NCBI GenBank assembly: GCA_036877525.1 | Contig: JAZGTH010000032.1 | Location: 1,097,001 to 1,161,000, forward strand | Reading direction: 5' to 3' | Source: Chromobotia macracanthus | Lineage: Eukaryota > Chordata > Actinopteri > Cypriniformes > Botiidae | DNA length: 64,000 bases | Shown here: piece after piece, positions 45,660-55,928 of the stretch | How the letters are laid out: the number at the start of each line of letters is the position of its first letter | Numbering within the stretch: position 1 is the first letter of the stretch | The notes under the pieces: model-generated | Seen by the model: only the letters and a program-made list of their open reading frames with translations | Told to the model about the DNA's origin: nothing | The model's database searches: none | Program-made: the position numbers and the translations under genes

Positions 45660-45781
45660 CCCAATCATGCAGCTGCTTATCAAAAAAGAACAAATGGCAA
45701 CAAAAACTGACAGACTTGGAAAAAGAGATTTCCGACAAAAAGAGTGCGACAACCTCTGGAAGCACATCCAGAAATCTATGT
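45660..45781 (+). pseudogene. Possible coiled-coil exon of a CCDC106-like pseudogene
   Basis: Directly after the LTR one frame reads 'SKKNKWQQKLTDLEKEISD', a short amphipathic coiled coil resembling the 'RNSWLQKRIEDLEEE' helix of CCDC106, followed by Ser/Thr-rich sequence and a good donor-like 'ctatgtaagg' at 45776-45785. The matching C-terminal exon would be at 48123. The link is speculative: short coiled coils are easily found by chance and the 5' part overlaps the LTR. Confidence 0.3.
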
Positions 45782-45899
45782 AAGGGCTCCTTTGAATATT
45801 GTAATGTGTTTTTAGTATTCCAAAGATCTATGGTCATGTTCACAGTGTCAGTTTTTGGGATTGACAACCACATTTACTTACAGGTGTGAATCACGGAAT

Positions 45900-46830
45900 G
45901 TCTTGAATACTTGATTGTATGAAAGTGCAACAAGAATCACGACCACTAATTGTGCAGTCCAGTTCCATTCAGACACTGTAAAAAACATGAAATCTACAGT
46001 AATTTACTGTGTTTGTGCACAGGAAATTACTGTTCACAGTAGAATACCATAGATTCAGATTCAAATTGCAGTAATGTAAGAAGTACTGTGAGTGTTACAG
46101 AAACCAGCAATGTCTTGTAGAAAATCAAAGTAACTTCCAATGTGTTGTAGAAAACACATAAGCAATTATGTACTGTAGAAAATTACGGTGACCATCAATG
46201 TGCTGTAAAAAAAAATAATCACAGTAATCTAATTATGTATATCCAGTTTTCACAAGAGAGCGGTCATGACCGTTTGTAACTTGAATGTGTTTGCCTTCTG
46301 GCGTCATTCCCTTCCAGTTATTTTATCTGTACAAAACAGCCCATTATACTGCTTTAATCATTTTCATATTTTAACTTCAGCATCATAATCATAAATACAC
46401 TCTTGAGAATGTGATTTCACTGTATTGCCATACACTAGGGTTTTCTGAAACGCCGCCACTGGGTGAGGGAAAGAAAACAAAGTACACTGGCAGCTGGGTT
46501 TCCAGCCAATGACTGCATTTAATGTGACCTCACTGTAATTCAGTTACATTTTCAGTTTAAACAGAGAATACAAAAAGCAAATGGATTCTTTAATAAAAAA
46601 AAGTTAAAAAATAAAAATGACCAGATGGTCATCAAGATTTTATTGTTTTAATTTTTTTTATTTTATTGATTTTAACACATCTAGCAATTAGTGAAGAAGG
46701 ATTAATGAAGCTCGTTATAATGATGAGCTGTTGAATGTGACTGTTGATAAATGATTATTCATCTTTAAATCATGCAACATGTATGATTTGTTTCATCAAT
46801 AACTAAACACCAGTGGAACCTGTCAGTATG
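45900..46830. other. Non-coding stretch with 'ctgtagaaaat' repeats
   Basis: Bases 45975-46230 hold repeated 'actgtaaaaaa / ctgtagaaaat / acagtaat' words, as at the ends of fish MITEs. The rest is AT-rich with no gene. Confidence 0.45.
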
Positions 46831-46832
46831 GA

Positions 46833-46950
46833 TAGTCTACAGGTTAGCACCTGTAGACTACAGTCTACAGGTGTAGACTGTAGTCTACAGTCTACAGTCT
46901 ACAGACCTGTAACTACAGACCTGTAACCTGTAGTCTACAGGTTAACACAC
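46833..46950. repeat. Palindromic 'gtagtctacag' cluster
   Basis: A perfect 12-base inverted repeat with a 4-base loop (tagtctacaggt at 46833-46844, acctgtagacta at 46849-46860) is followed by several overlapping 'agtctacag', 'cctgtaactacaga' and 'cctgtagtctacaggtt' units to about 46950. It can fold into alternative hairpins. Confidence 0.9.
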
Positions 46951-48122
46951 TGACATATAGTGCAACTGTGTTTCAGTCCTGGCTTAAGGTCCTTTGCCGA
47001 TCAGATTCCCCTCCACCCCACACCAACCGCTACTCTTTCCTGTGTAATAAGCACAAAAAGAAAAAAATATGATCAACAGTTTGGTAACATCAAAATATGG
47101 TTATTTCTTCTACAGTAAGTTACTTGACAATTGCTTCTAGTTATTTAAAGTTTTTTTTAGTTTACAGTAAGTTACTTGTCACTTGCTGCCAGTTAAATAA
47201 AATCTCAATTTGGTAAATCTCAATTTAAATGCTGAATTTGTTATTCATAACCCTAACACTTGTAACATTTGTACAGTGGTGCTGATAATTGGATATTTGC
47301 TCTCTGAAGTCCAGTAGCAAGATCAAAAGAATCCAATGAAACAAATAACACAGATATTACAACTTTTCATTTGAGCAAAATATGTGCAAGTGTTTTTGTA
47401 TGTAGAAAAGACCCAGCAAAGACACCTTTTTTAGCTTTGATTCTTTTAGCTTCCAACTTCTTTCCACACCTGATTTCAAATATTAAGCGTCAACAAACAT
47501 TTCTGAAGTAACATTGTTTCAAAATCCTTTAAATGAACTACAAATATGCAACCTGTATTCACAGAAATTGTGCATGCTATGTGATGAATCCTATGAACCC
47601 TGCTGTATCACATTTGATTTCTAAGGCCTCTAAATGATCAGCACTTTTCTGAAAATCCTGCTGTACACTACATACCTTCTGTTGTCTTATTGATAGTTTA
47701 TCTTTGTAAGCACATTTAGCAAGTAAAGGGCCTTTTAGTATAATTGTAAAAAAATGTACCCTTTCATTTTGAGAAAATCTTGTTAAATAATCAAATATGA
47801 TCCATCAGAGGCCAGATTCATGAAACAAAAATTCTTCTTAACTGCCATTTTCTTCTTATTTTCTACCATAAGAAAAGAAAGATTAGAATTGTTTTAGTAT
47901 TTCTATTTGTTACTGATTAACTCACATTATTTATAATGTATTACTTCCAAGACTATTACTGAGATTTAAAATTACTCATATTGCGTAACATTTTGGTCAT
48001 TTAATCCCACAGTGAGCAGTCAGAGATGAGTGTGGCAAGGAACTAAAAAATCAGTTTTGGTGTCTTGAATGTTATATTGCCTTTTCTCATCAAACGTTTA
48101 TTTAATCCATTGACTTTTAAAT
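46951..48122. other. Non-coding stretch between palindrome and CCDC106-like exon
   Basis: AT-rich and motif-free. Possibly an intron of the CCDC106-like relic if the 45660 segment belongs to it. No other feature recognised. Confidence 0.35.
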
Positions 48123-48425
48123 AAACCAGAAAGCCAGAAGAAGTGTTTAAATGCTACAAAGACGTACTGAAGACTTAGAAGTGAAGAAAACTGAAGAAAA
48201 GTGAGAACAATGTCTGCAGTCTTTCATCGACATGGGTTGGACAGAGGAACTATTGCATCCACTGCTTTGATTGCAGAGCTTGCAATTGCAGATCCTGGTT
48301 TTTACCAAGAGATTAAAAAATCAAACAAGTAAACTCTTCTTGACTTTGCCAAAAGGTGCAATGCAATGATGTCTGCTTCTACAAAGCAAAAAATAGAAGA
48401 AATTAAACAAAATAATGAGCTCTTA
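48123..48425 (+). pseudogene. CCDC106-like C-terminal domain, degraded copy
   Basis: Broken frames read 'PEEVFKCYKDVLKT', stops, then from 48210 'MSAVFHRHGLDRGTIASTAL' and 'IAELAIADPGFYQEI', a TAA (48328), 'TLLDFAKRCNAMM' and 'KIEEIKQNNELLPL'. The order matches the C-terminal region of CCDC106 ('RYKKIL', '[19 protein letters not shown]', 'IAELLIVAPE', 'SRRC', 'LLPI') and also the copy at 54703-55098. In mammals CCDC106 is a p53-interacting nuclear protein; fish have many relatives of unclear role. At least three stops mean this copy cannot be expressed as one protein. Confidence 0.6.
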
Positions 48426-48915
48426 CCCTTGCAGCATAGCTATAACTGAGTTTGCTGAAGTTTGCTTGTTTAAAGCAAACCTTTACTTGCTTGTTTGTTT
48501 AAAGGTCTCTAATTTCATGTTCTTTTCTATTTGGAAAACTTGTTCAGAGCAAAAAAAGTCCAATGTACAGAGATCTATTATATTCTTATTACTCACTGTT
48601 CTTTCTTGTTTGTGAATGTTTAACCAGCATAAAAGGTTTATAAAAAGCTTTCTGCATTTATGTCCTTATTTTGTAACCTACACATGGGTTGTTTAACTTT
48701 AGCATTTGTGATCCAGTTATCTGTATTTCTATCTGTATTACATTGTGTTAATTTAAAATTAAGTCTACATAAGCAGTAACTGAAAAACTGTTATTCTTTA
48801 GTGATTACTAGAAATTACTATAGAACAGGGGATAATACAGCCTTTATTAGCACTGTATTAGTAGCAGTTTAGCCTTAATTTTTTATCTAATTCTAGTCAA
48901 TAAACTTGAATATCA

Positions 48916-49345
48916 CTCAATAAGTACCATAATTAATGTGGATATAACTTTCACTTTTAAACTTTGTGCTCTGGATTTTTTGGGGGGGCCAGCCCAGGGT
49001 TATACAGAACGTTGCTTTGAGTTCAGTAGACCGCCAACCCAGAGCCTAGAGGACCACACTGCAGCGGTAAGCCATCGAAGCCATCGCCAAAAGAAACGAC
49101 AGAGCTGAGGATCACCCTGCCGTTGCCTCAAGACTCCACTCCTCCTGTTGCACCTTGTCACTCCATCCCTCTGCCCCCGTTGGGCTCCTTCTTCCCTCCA
49201 GCTCCTCCTCTGTCACTCTGGCTCCACCGCGTCCCTCCGGATCTCCGCTTCGGTCGCCGAAGCCTCCTGCTCCGTCTTGGCCCTCTGGATCCTCGAGCAT
49301 GTTACAATTACTCAATAAGTGCCATAATTAATGTGGATATAACTT
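48916..49345. repeat. GC-rich island between 35-bp direct repeats
   Basis: 'ctcaataagtaccataatta' plus 'atgtggatataactt' occurs at 48916-48950 and, with one mismatch, at 49311-49345, with weaker similarity continuing beyond both. Between them, 48980-49300 is markedly GC-rich in an AT-rich neighbourhood and gives Pro/Leu-rich or Glu/Gly-rich frames with no known domain. It looks inserted or duplicated; the family is unknown. Confidence 0.75.
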
Positions 49346-49369
49346 TAACATTAGAACTTTAGAACCTGA

Positions 49370-49990
49370 TTCATAATAGTGTAATAAAGACTATTTGTTT
49401 GCTATATATAATTGCAAACCAGCAGTAATTAAACATAATTACTACCTTATTGTTCAGTTAACTTAATAGATGGTGAATCACAGAAATATATTTATATTAC
49501 ACTACAAAAATAAATAAATTGCTTATTAAGTTAATAATGTCAAAGTAAATAATGGCTAAAATGATTTACTGTACATTCAGTTAATTATTAATTACTAGCT
49601 TTTTTTTTGTTTGTTTATTGTTTATGTATAGCATAAACGTGTCTTTAAAATGTTTAATAAATTGTAAAAAATAACTAATATGCCTTTACTATATGTTCAG
49701 TTAATCATTATTTATTTGTGTGTTCATGCTTATATGATGCATAATTGTGAACAAGTTAATCAAGAATTACTAGTTTATTAATAACTAATGCATAATTCGG
49801 GACCCTTAAAATGTTAAGTTAATTATTAATTATTTTTTAATTAATTATTTTCTAATTACTAGTGTGTTTGTGCTTAACTAATGCTTAATTGTGAAGAAAT
49901 TAACCGTTAATTAATGCTTAACTAATGCATTTTTCTGGACCCTTAAAATAAAGTGTTGCCATTAAATTGCTATGTAATTGTTTACAGGGT
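49370..49990. repeat. AT-rich diverged repeats ('ttaattattaatta', 'acccttaaaat')
   Basis: Loose repetition of 'ttcagttaattattaatta', 'taactaatgcataatt' and 'gacccttaaaat' blocks. Similar style at 53640-53860. No coding potential. Confidence 0.5.
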
Positions 49991-50004
49991 TTTTTGTATT
50001 TACC

Positions 50005-50310
50005 AGTCCAGAGGAGACACACAGTCTCTATATTATGATATTTAGGTGATTCTGTATGTTGTTAATTATGTCTTCTGTAACATGTAATGGCTAGCAGATT
50101 AGATGGTTAAGCCAGCCTGTCTGCTTCCTGACCTGGGCCCCAGTTAGTCCAGTATTAGTAGTATTAATAGCAAAACTATGTGCCAGATTTCTAGACAGAA
50201 GAGCAGCACCACCCCAGAGACATTGTACTAGCAGGTTCACCTACCTCTTTAAAAGTATCCTCCTGTTGACGGAGATGAACATCATTTGTAATGGTTTTAC
50301 ACATCTACAT
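50005..50310 (-). pseudogene. L2 LINE ORF1 (esterase end) fragment
   Basis: Nucleotide similarity to 8205-8640 in the same orientation, including 'acacagtctctat', 'ctgcttcctgacctgggcc' and 'gagcagcaccacccc' against 'cagcagctcctcccc'. The frame is destroyed. It is 3' to, but not collinear with, the RT fragment at 50820-51310, so it is a separate or rearranged copy. Confidence 0.65.
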
Positions 50311-50819
50311 TTAGATTTAGCCACCATGTTTACATTTGTTTAAAATTCTGGCTCTTGACAATTGCCTATGTTGGTAGGTGCACTGTAGGTGCACTGTTTG
50401 TAACATCTATACATGTAGCTATACACAGACTATACTTGTAGCAAACAGTGCATATAGCAATAACAGGAGATGCCATGACTCTGTGTTTGTTAATTTTTTT
50501 GACTTGCCACAGTTGTTTGATAAAGATTAAATGATGAAATAGATGAAATGCAGGAGAGTGATGAGTTGATAACACTAATACTAATATGGTAACCCATACT
50601 TGAAATGTGATCTCTGCATCCATTGAGTAGTGAATGCACACACCTGGAGCATTGGAAAGCTTTCAGTGCAGCACCCAGGGAGCAAATGGGGGAAAGGGAA
50701 CCTCAGTCACTTCCTGCCAGCTGTGAGATTCAAAGTTAAAGATTTTAAAGTTAATGTGATGCCTTATTAGAAAGGCAAGGCAGAAATGATTAATATGGTC
50801 ATTCTTTTTGTTCTTTTAA

Positions 50820-51310
50820 GAACTCTAGCTGCTGCATTTTAGACCAACTGCAAACCTGCAGGACAACCACCCAGTAAGGCAATGCAATAGTCTAGTCTTG
50901 AAGTGATGAATGTATGAATTAACTTTTCTGTGTTTGACAGAGAGAGCATATGTCATAATTTTTATATCATTTTTAAGATGAAAAATGCAGTTTTACCAAC
51001 ATTGGAATATAAGGGCTACAAAGATTCTTAACTGATGATGAGGGCATTATAGAGCATTGATTATAGAGCATTCATCAAGAGTGATGAGTAGAGTATCTAG
51101 AATATTCTAGGTTGCTACATGCACAACTTTTTGTTCCAATAAATAAAACATTATATTTGTCTGGATTTAGTAATAGGACATTTTTAGTCATCCAGTTTTT
51201 AATATCAACTATGCAGTCCGTCAGTTTGGTAAATTGATGTGTTTCATCTGGCTTGAAGAGCTGAGTATTATAGGCGTAACAGAGGAAGCTAATTCCACAT
51301 CTCAACCACG
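50820..51310 (-). pseudogene. L2 LINE RT fragment, minus orientation
   Basis: The minus strand gives 'CGISFLCYAYNTQLF' (palm YADD changed to YAYN), 'HQFTKLTDCIVDIKNWMTKN' and 'LLLNPDKYNVLFIG', then broken '...SVSNTEKLIHTFITSRLDY'-like sequence and 'PAGLQLV'-type sequence to about 50820. It overlaps in content the + strand copy that starts at about 51420. Confidence 0.8.
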
Positions 51311-51419
51311 ACTGGATGACAAAAGCAAATAATTTGTGTGGATTTCCTCTAAGGTTAAAAAAGATAAAGGACAGCAGCTTAATGCTGTGGTATAACGAGT
51401 ATAACCACACCCTATAAAG

Positions 51420-53600
51420 AGCAGCCCGGAAAATGGAGCGTAATTGGAAGTAAACAAAACTGGAAGTATTCCATACAGCATGGAAGGAGTGTTTCAAATT
51501 ACAGAAATGCCTTAAAAAGCTCCAGATCTGCCTACTTTTCAAATCTTTTAGAGGAAAATAAACAAAACCCTAGATATTTATTTGATTCAGTGGCTAAATT
51601 AACCACAGATAAAGAGATGCTTCCTGATATTATAGACCCTCTGCATAGTATTATTATTTCATCATTGGTGTTGGGATATGTCCCGAAACCTTACAAACTG
51701 GCTATCAGACCCCTTATTAAAAACCACAGCTTGATCCCAGAGAATCAGTAAATTACAGACTCAACTCAAATTTACCTTTTATTTAAAAAATACTGGAAAA
51801 GGTGGTGTCTTTACAGATATGTTAATTCCTGGAAAGGAATGGTATCTGTGCGCATTTCCCAGATTCAGATGATTTCATAGAACAAAGACTGCTCTCATGA
51901 GAGTGACAAATGATTTGCTGTTGTTGGCCAAATGTGGCTGCATCTCTTTTCTAGTGTTACTCAACCTTAGAGCAGCCTTTGACACTACTGACCACAGCAT
52001 TCTTATAAATAAGCTTGAAAATTATGTTGGCATAAATGGAACTGCACTAGCATGGTTTAAATCATATTTATCTGACCGATTCCAGTTTGATGCTGTGAGT
52101 GAAAAGGTGTCATATCGATCACAAGTTTAGTATGGAGTGTTGCAGGGCTCAGTGCTTGGGCCTCTGCTTTTCTGCTTTTTTGTATATGCTCTGGGAGCAA
52201 TTATTAAGAGACATTGAGTTAGTTTTCATTGTTATGCTGATGATACTCAGTTGTACATTTCTTCTAGGCCCAACGAAACGCATAATATCACCAAACTAAC
52301 AGAATGAATAGTGGATATCAAAACTTGGATGGCTAGCAACTTTTCACTACTAAATTCAGACAAACAGCAGTTTTACTTATTGGACCAAAATCTTCCAAAC
52401 GAAACAACATAAAACACTGTCTTACTCTTGATGCATGCTCTATAAAGCCTGATTTATTAGCAATGTTTCCTTTAAAACCACATTTCCAATATTTTTAAAA
52501 CATTTTTACATCATTAAAACATATCAAAACTATGACACATGCTCTCTGTGTCAGACACCGAAAAATGAATTAATGCATTCATGACATCAAGACTTGACTA
52601 TTGCAATGCCCTACTTGGTGGCTGCCCTGCAGGATTATTACAAAAACTCCAGCTGGTTTAAAATGCAGCAGCCAGAGTTCTCACGAGAACAAACAAGCTG
52701 CGTATCAAGCATTGTATAAACATTATAAATTTTGCTGATTACATAGAAGGCCCTGAATGGTGTAACGCCTGAGCGAGCTCCTTTCTTATTACAGTCCTTC
52801 ACATTCACTGCGATCTGAAAATTCTGACCTGGAAGATAAAACTATCTTTTCAAGTATTTCTAAGATAAAATGTAGATTCAGCTAGTTGATAATACCCAGA
52901 ATTTCAAAATCAAGTACGGGTGGTAGATCTTTTTTATACTTTTTTATAGTGTAGTGGCTCCACACTAAGTCTGTCTGTCATTTCTCCAAGGTCCTGTAGT
53001 CAGCAGGATCCATACTAGATGGTGGGGAGACGGGATAGGACAACCCCTGAGACAGACTTACCCTTTCGACCTGACACTATTCCCATTTCCTAGATGATAA
53101 TCCTAGATGATAATCCTTATGCCAATTTAAGGAGATTACAGCCATAACCTGGATCACACAAAGTCATTGAGAATATGATGGACTTCTTTATTGAACCTCC
53201 AATTATCTATTTACTTACCTCCAGCTCAGTTAGAATATACATTTTTGTTCCCTGCCGTGTCACAGAAGTGTGATGTTATAGCTGCAATTAGTACCATTAT
53301 GCTTCTGTCACATCTCTGTTTGTAACATTCTGTTTGTAACACCCTTTAATGTGCCAGAGGAGAACTGGCCCTCCTGGCTGAGACTTGTTTCTCCCAAGGT
53401 TTTTTCTCCGTCTATACATCATTGTAAATGTGTTTCCTTGCCACTGTTGCCCTGTTGGCTTGCTTACTGGGAGACTGCTGACATTTAACTGGGCTTAGGG
53501 TTTTGTAACTAACTACAATCCTAAAGACTCTGCTATTTCGGTATTTCTTTTTCACTCATTCTCTTTCATTGTGCAGTGTTATGCAGTTCAGTTAACACTA
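51420..53600 (+). pseudogene. L2 LINE RT and 3' UTR, plus orientation
   Basis: From 51430 the frames read 'RKMERNWKQTKLEVFHTAWK' and 'LLEENKQNPRYLFDSVAKLT', then 'GYVPKPYKLAIRPLIKNHSL', and the largest open piece, 51897-52130: 'MRVTNDLLLLAKCGC', 'LNLRAAFDTTDHSIL', 'AWFKSYLSDRFQF'. After a TAG comes '[13 protein letters not shown]', 'FHCYADDTQLYISS' (palm intact) and 'LTE*IVDIKTWMASN', then degraded C-terminal blocks ('SRLDYCNALLGGCPAGLLQK') and a 3' UTR to about 53600 with 'gccctgttggcttgcttac'. A section between fingers and palm is rearranged near 51780-51890. 5'-truncated and full of stops. Confidence 0.88.
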
Positions 53601-54066
53601 TGATAATCCTTAGTCTGGTTTTGAATTAAAAAAAATGAATAAATACATTTATGAAATACATTTATAAAATGCATTTATAACATGTGGGTAAAAAGTGACT
53701 TACTATTTGGTAGATATTTCATTACATCTTTTTATTCATGCTATTAAAAGTGCTTATAAATGATTTATTATGCATTTGTAAATGAGTTATTACTCATTAA
53801 TGAACACCTTTATAAACCCTTTAGAAAGGGAACTTTAATGTAAAGTGTTATCAAATAAGACACTATTTTCTTAAAGCATTAAATGAAACTGCTCATTAAG
53901 ATAGGAGAACAGAAAAATTGTCAAACATGTACAACACAGAATATATGGTATTATTGCAAATGTTTTTGTTCATTGTAAGATGTATATTAATAAAACTAAT
54001 TAGGGATACTAAGACTGTAATTGGTTTATAAATATAAAGTTGACTGAACTGATAATAACTGCAACA

Positions 54067-54165
54067 CTGGCCTTGACCTGTAGCTTAGCTGGCAGAGCAT
54101 TGTGTTAGCAGCGAAAAGGTTGTGGGTTCGATTCCCAGGGAGTATGTGTTTATGAGGGTTTATGA
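54067..54165 (+). repeat. tRNA-derived SINE head
   Basis: A box 'tagcttagctgg' at 54081-54092 and an exact B box consensus 'ggttcgattcc' at 54125-54135 with tRNA-like spacing. The usual SINE tail is replaced by a different repeat at 54189. It is not a tRNA gene: there is no acceptor stem pairing and the context is retroposon-like. Confidence 0.75.
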
Positions 54166-54188
54166 GAAGGTAATGTGTTAGTTATCTG

Positions 54189-54335
54189 TGAATGGGTACC
54201 GTAATGTAAAGTGGACATCTGTAAACCATTTACTGAGCTAAAAATGTTAATAACCCCTGAAAGTGCACCTTAATGCAAGGTGAAGACCTGTGATCCATTT
54301 ATTAATGAGTTAAAAATGTTAATAACCTCTAAATG
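54189..54335. repeat. Two tandem copies of a ~73-base unit
   Basis: Two diverged units share 'gtaatgtaaagtggacatct' / 'ttaatgcaaggtgaagacct', 'gta/gatccattta' and 'aaaaatgttaataacc'. No coding sense. Confidence 0.7.
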
Positions 54336-54339
54336 GGCC

Positions 54340-54702
54340 AGAAAGATTTACTAATAAAACCGAAGCTAAGTTTGTTTTAGTAGAAGTTTAATGTAACTAA
54401 CTTCTGTAAAATACACTATAAAACTGGTGGATAAATACTGTACAGCCACAAAATACAGTAACATTTAAAGTGCTCTTAACAACAGAACCTTGTTTTTGTT
54501 TTGAGCTCCTCAAAAACATGGTGTACTTTTAAAGTGTTAAATACAAACAAACCTTGAACAGAAATGTGAAAAAAAATCTACCAATATGGCGCTCCTGGGA
54601 TGTTTGAACACATTTACAGTGCTGTAGAAATACTGGATTGAACAAGTGAAATTTCTGAGTTTTTTTAGATCCATATGAAATATGGAAGATAATTAAGTGC
54701 AC
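54340..54702. other. Non-coding stretch, no gene recognised
   Basis: AT-rich sequence after the tandem repeat and before the CCDC106-like exon; nothing identifiable. Confidence 0.35.
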
Positions 54703-55098
54703 TTAAATAACAAATAATCCCTGTCCAAAAAAAAAAAACAAAACAAAAAAATGGATGCATTTGCATTGAATGAAAAAGGAAAAACTGTACTTTTTTTTAC
54801 TTGGCCCTCCCAATGGGGAGAAGTACCGCTCCTGATTTCCTTCTATCTTTTCTTTTAGGTCAGCCTCAATAACAGCTTGGCAACGCTTTGCAAAGTTTAG
54901 CAAAGTCTCTTTTGGGGGTGTCATTTAAATCTTTAAACAGGTCAGGGGCTGCAATGGTAATTTCTCCAATTGATGCAGTGGATACCACAGTATTTCTGTC
55001 GACCTTGTGCTTTTCAAAGGCTTTAGACATAACGCCAACTTTCTTAAAGGTCTTTAGGATGGAAGTGTTACGCCGAACTGCGTCTACTGCTGTACAAA
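54703..55098 (-). pseudogene. CCDC106-like C-terminal exon with one frameshift
   Basis: The minus strand begins after a strong acceptor (a run of T followed by GCAG, AG at 55100-55099). One frame is open from 55098 to about 54920: 'AVRRNTSILKTFKKVGVMSK', 'AFEKHKVDRNTVVSTASIGE' and 'ITIAAPDLFKDLND'. It then continues in another frame as 'TPPKETLLNFAKRCQAVIEA' and 'DLKEKIEGNQER'. The single frameshift lies in the C5 run near 54917. The domain parallels CCDC106 ('[20 protein letters not shown]', 'DRNTVALTT', 'RRC') and the copy at 48123. No other stop is seen within the domain, so a base-calling error would be enough to make it an intact exon. Upstream exons were not found. Confidence 0.6.
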
Positions 55099-55104
55099 CT
55101 GCAA

Positions 55105-55500
55105 AAAAAAAGAAAATGATAAATTAAAAGATTAATAAACAACCGGTCATGCATAAATATTCTACAAACATTTTTTAATTTAAGTAAAATGCCATATTTA
55201 TTATTGGTAATTACATGTATTTATGTAATTGTTTATTCAGTTTTTATAAAGCCTTTTGGTAATTCTATAGTATTGAAGGATGCAATTATCTAGATAATTA
55301 AGCATAACATACGGTTGTTTATTTTCTTCACATAGGCATTGTTTTATTAAATAAGTATTTAATATACCTCTCTTATCTCTTATTAAATTAATGCTTATGT
55401 GTCTGACTGTACACCTCAGCCTTAAAGAAATTATATCATAACGTAGGGATGTGATTTATTTACATTTTAACATGATTCCTTATAACAAATATGCAGCATA
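55105..55500. other. Non-coding stretch, no gene recognised
   Basis: AT-rich; if the adjacent CCDC106-like exon is real this would be its intron. Confidence 0.35.
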
Positions 55501-55504
55501 TGAA

Positions 55505-55898
55505 TGTAATGGAAGCAGACTCGGGAACACAGATGGGTAAGTACCAAACAGGCGGTTTTATTGAGATGTTAACAGAGATGAGGCAAACAGGTGAATAGCA
55601 ATAGCAATATTGTCCTTGAGTAAACTGATGAGCCGTAGGAGATGACGATGGTTTTCAGGAGCTGGTAAGAGAGCGGACTTGGGAAACACTGGAGCACACA
55701 CAGACACTGGAGAACACGGGGAAAATGAGGGCATGGGAATAAGTCCTTTTCCAATTGGAGACCAGACAATGTGCTTGAGGGAAGTGTGCGCTCTTATAGT
55801 GCAGGTGGTGATTGTGAAATGATGAACAGGTGAATGTGATTAGTATTCAGGTGAATGGTATCACTGACTGGGGGCGGAGCCTGGTATTTCCATGACAG
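55505..55898 (-). mobile_element. 3' LTR of minus-strand Gypsy
   Basis: On the minus strand it starts TGTCATGGAAATACC right after a 'ggaggttc' polypurine-like end, carries 'gctccgcccccagtcag' and 'gcactataagagcgcac' as a TATA-type region, 'caataaaaccgcctgtttgg' (polyadenylation signal), and ends 'tgcttccattaca' at 55505: 394 bases, TG...CA. The other LTR is not present. Confidence 0.8.
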
Positions 55899-55928
55899 AA
55901 CCTCCAGAAGATAGGTTGACGGTCACAC

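Noticed and set aside
49112..49362. Pro/Leu-rich (+) and Glu/Gly-rich (-) frames near 49 kb
   Set aside because: Both derive from the GC-rich island; neither shows a known domain or a plausible start context.
50820..53600. Twin-priming 5' inversion of one L2 insertion
   Set aside because: The two oppositely oriented pieces contain the same RT palm region, so they cannot be two halves of one transcript.
54067..54165. Possible tRNA gene with perfect A and B boxes
   Set aside because: No acceptor-stem pairing or proper 3' end; the sequence matches the head of a SINE family present elsewhere in the window.
54888..55127. 79-codon + strand frame opposite the CCDC106-like exon
   Set aside because: The complementary strand carries a recognisable domain and a good splice acceptor; this frame is its shadow.
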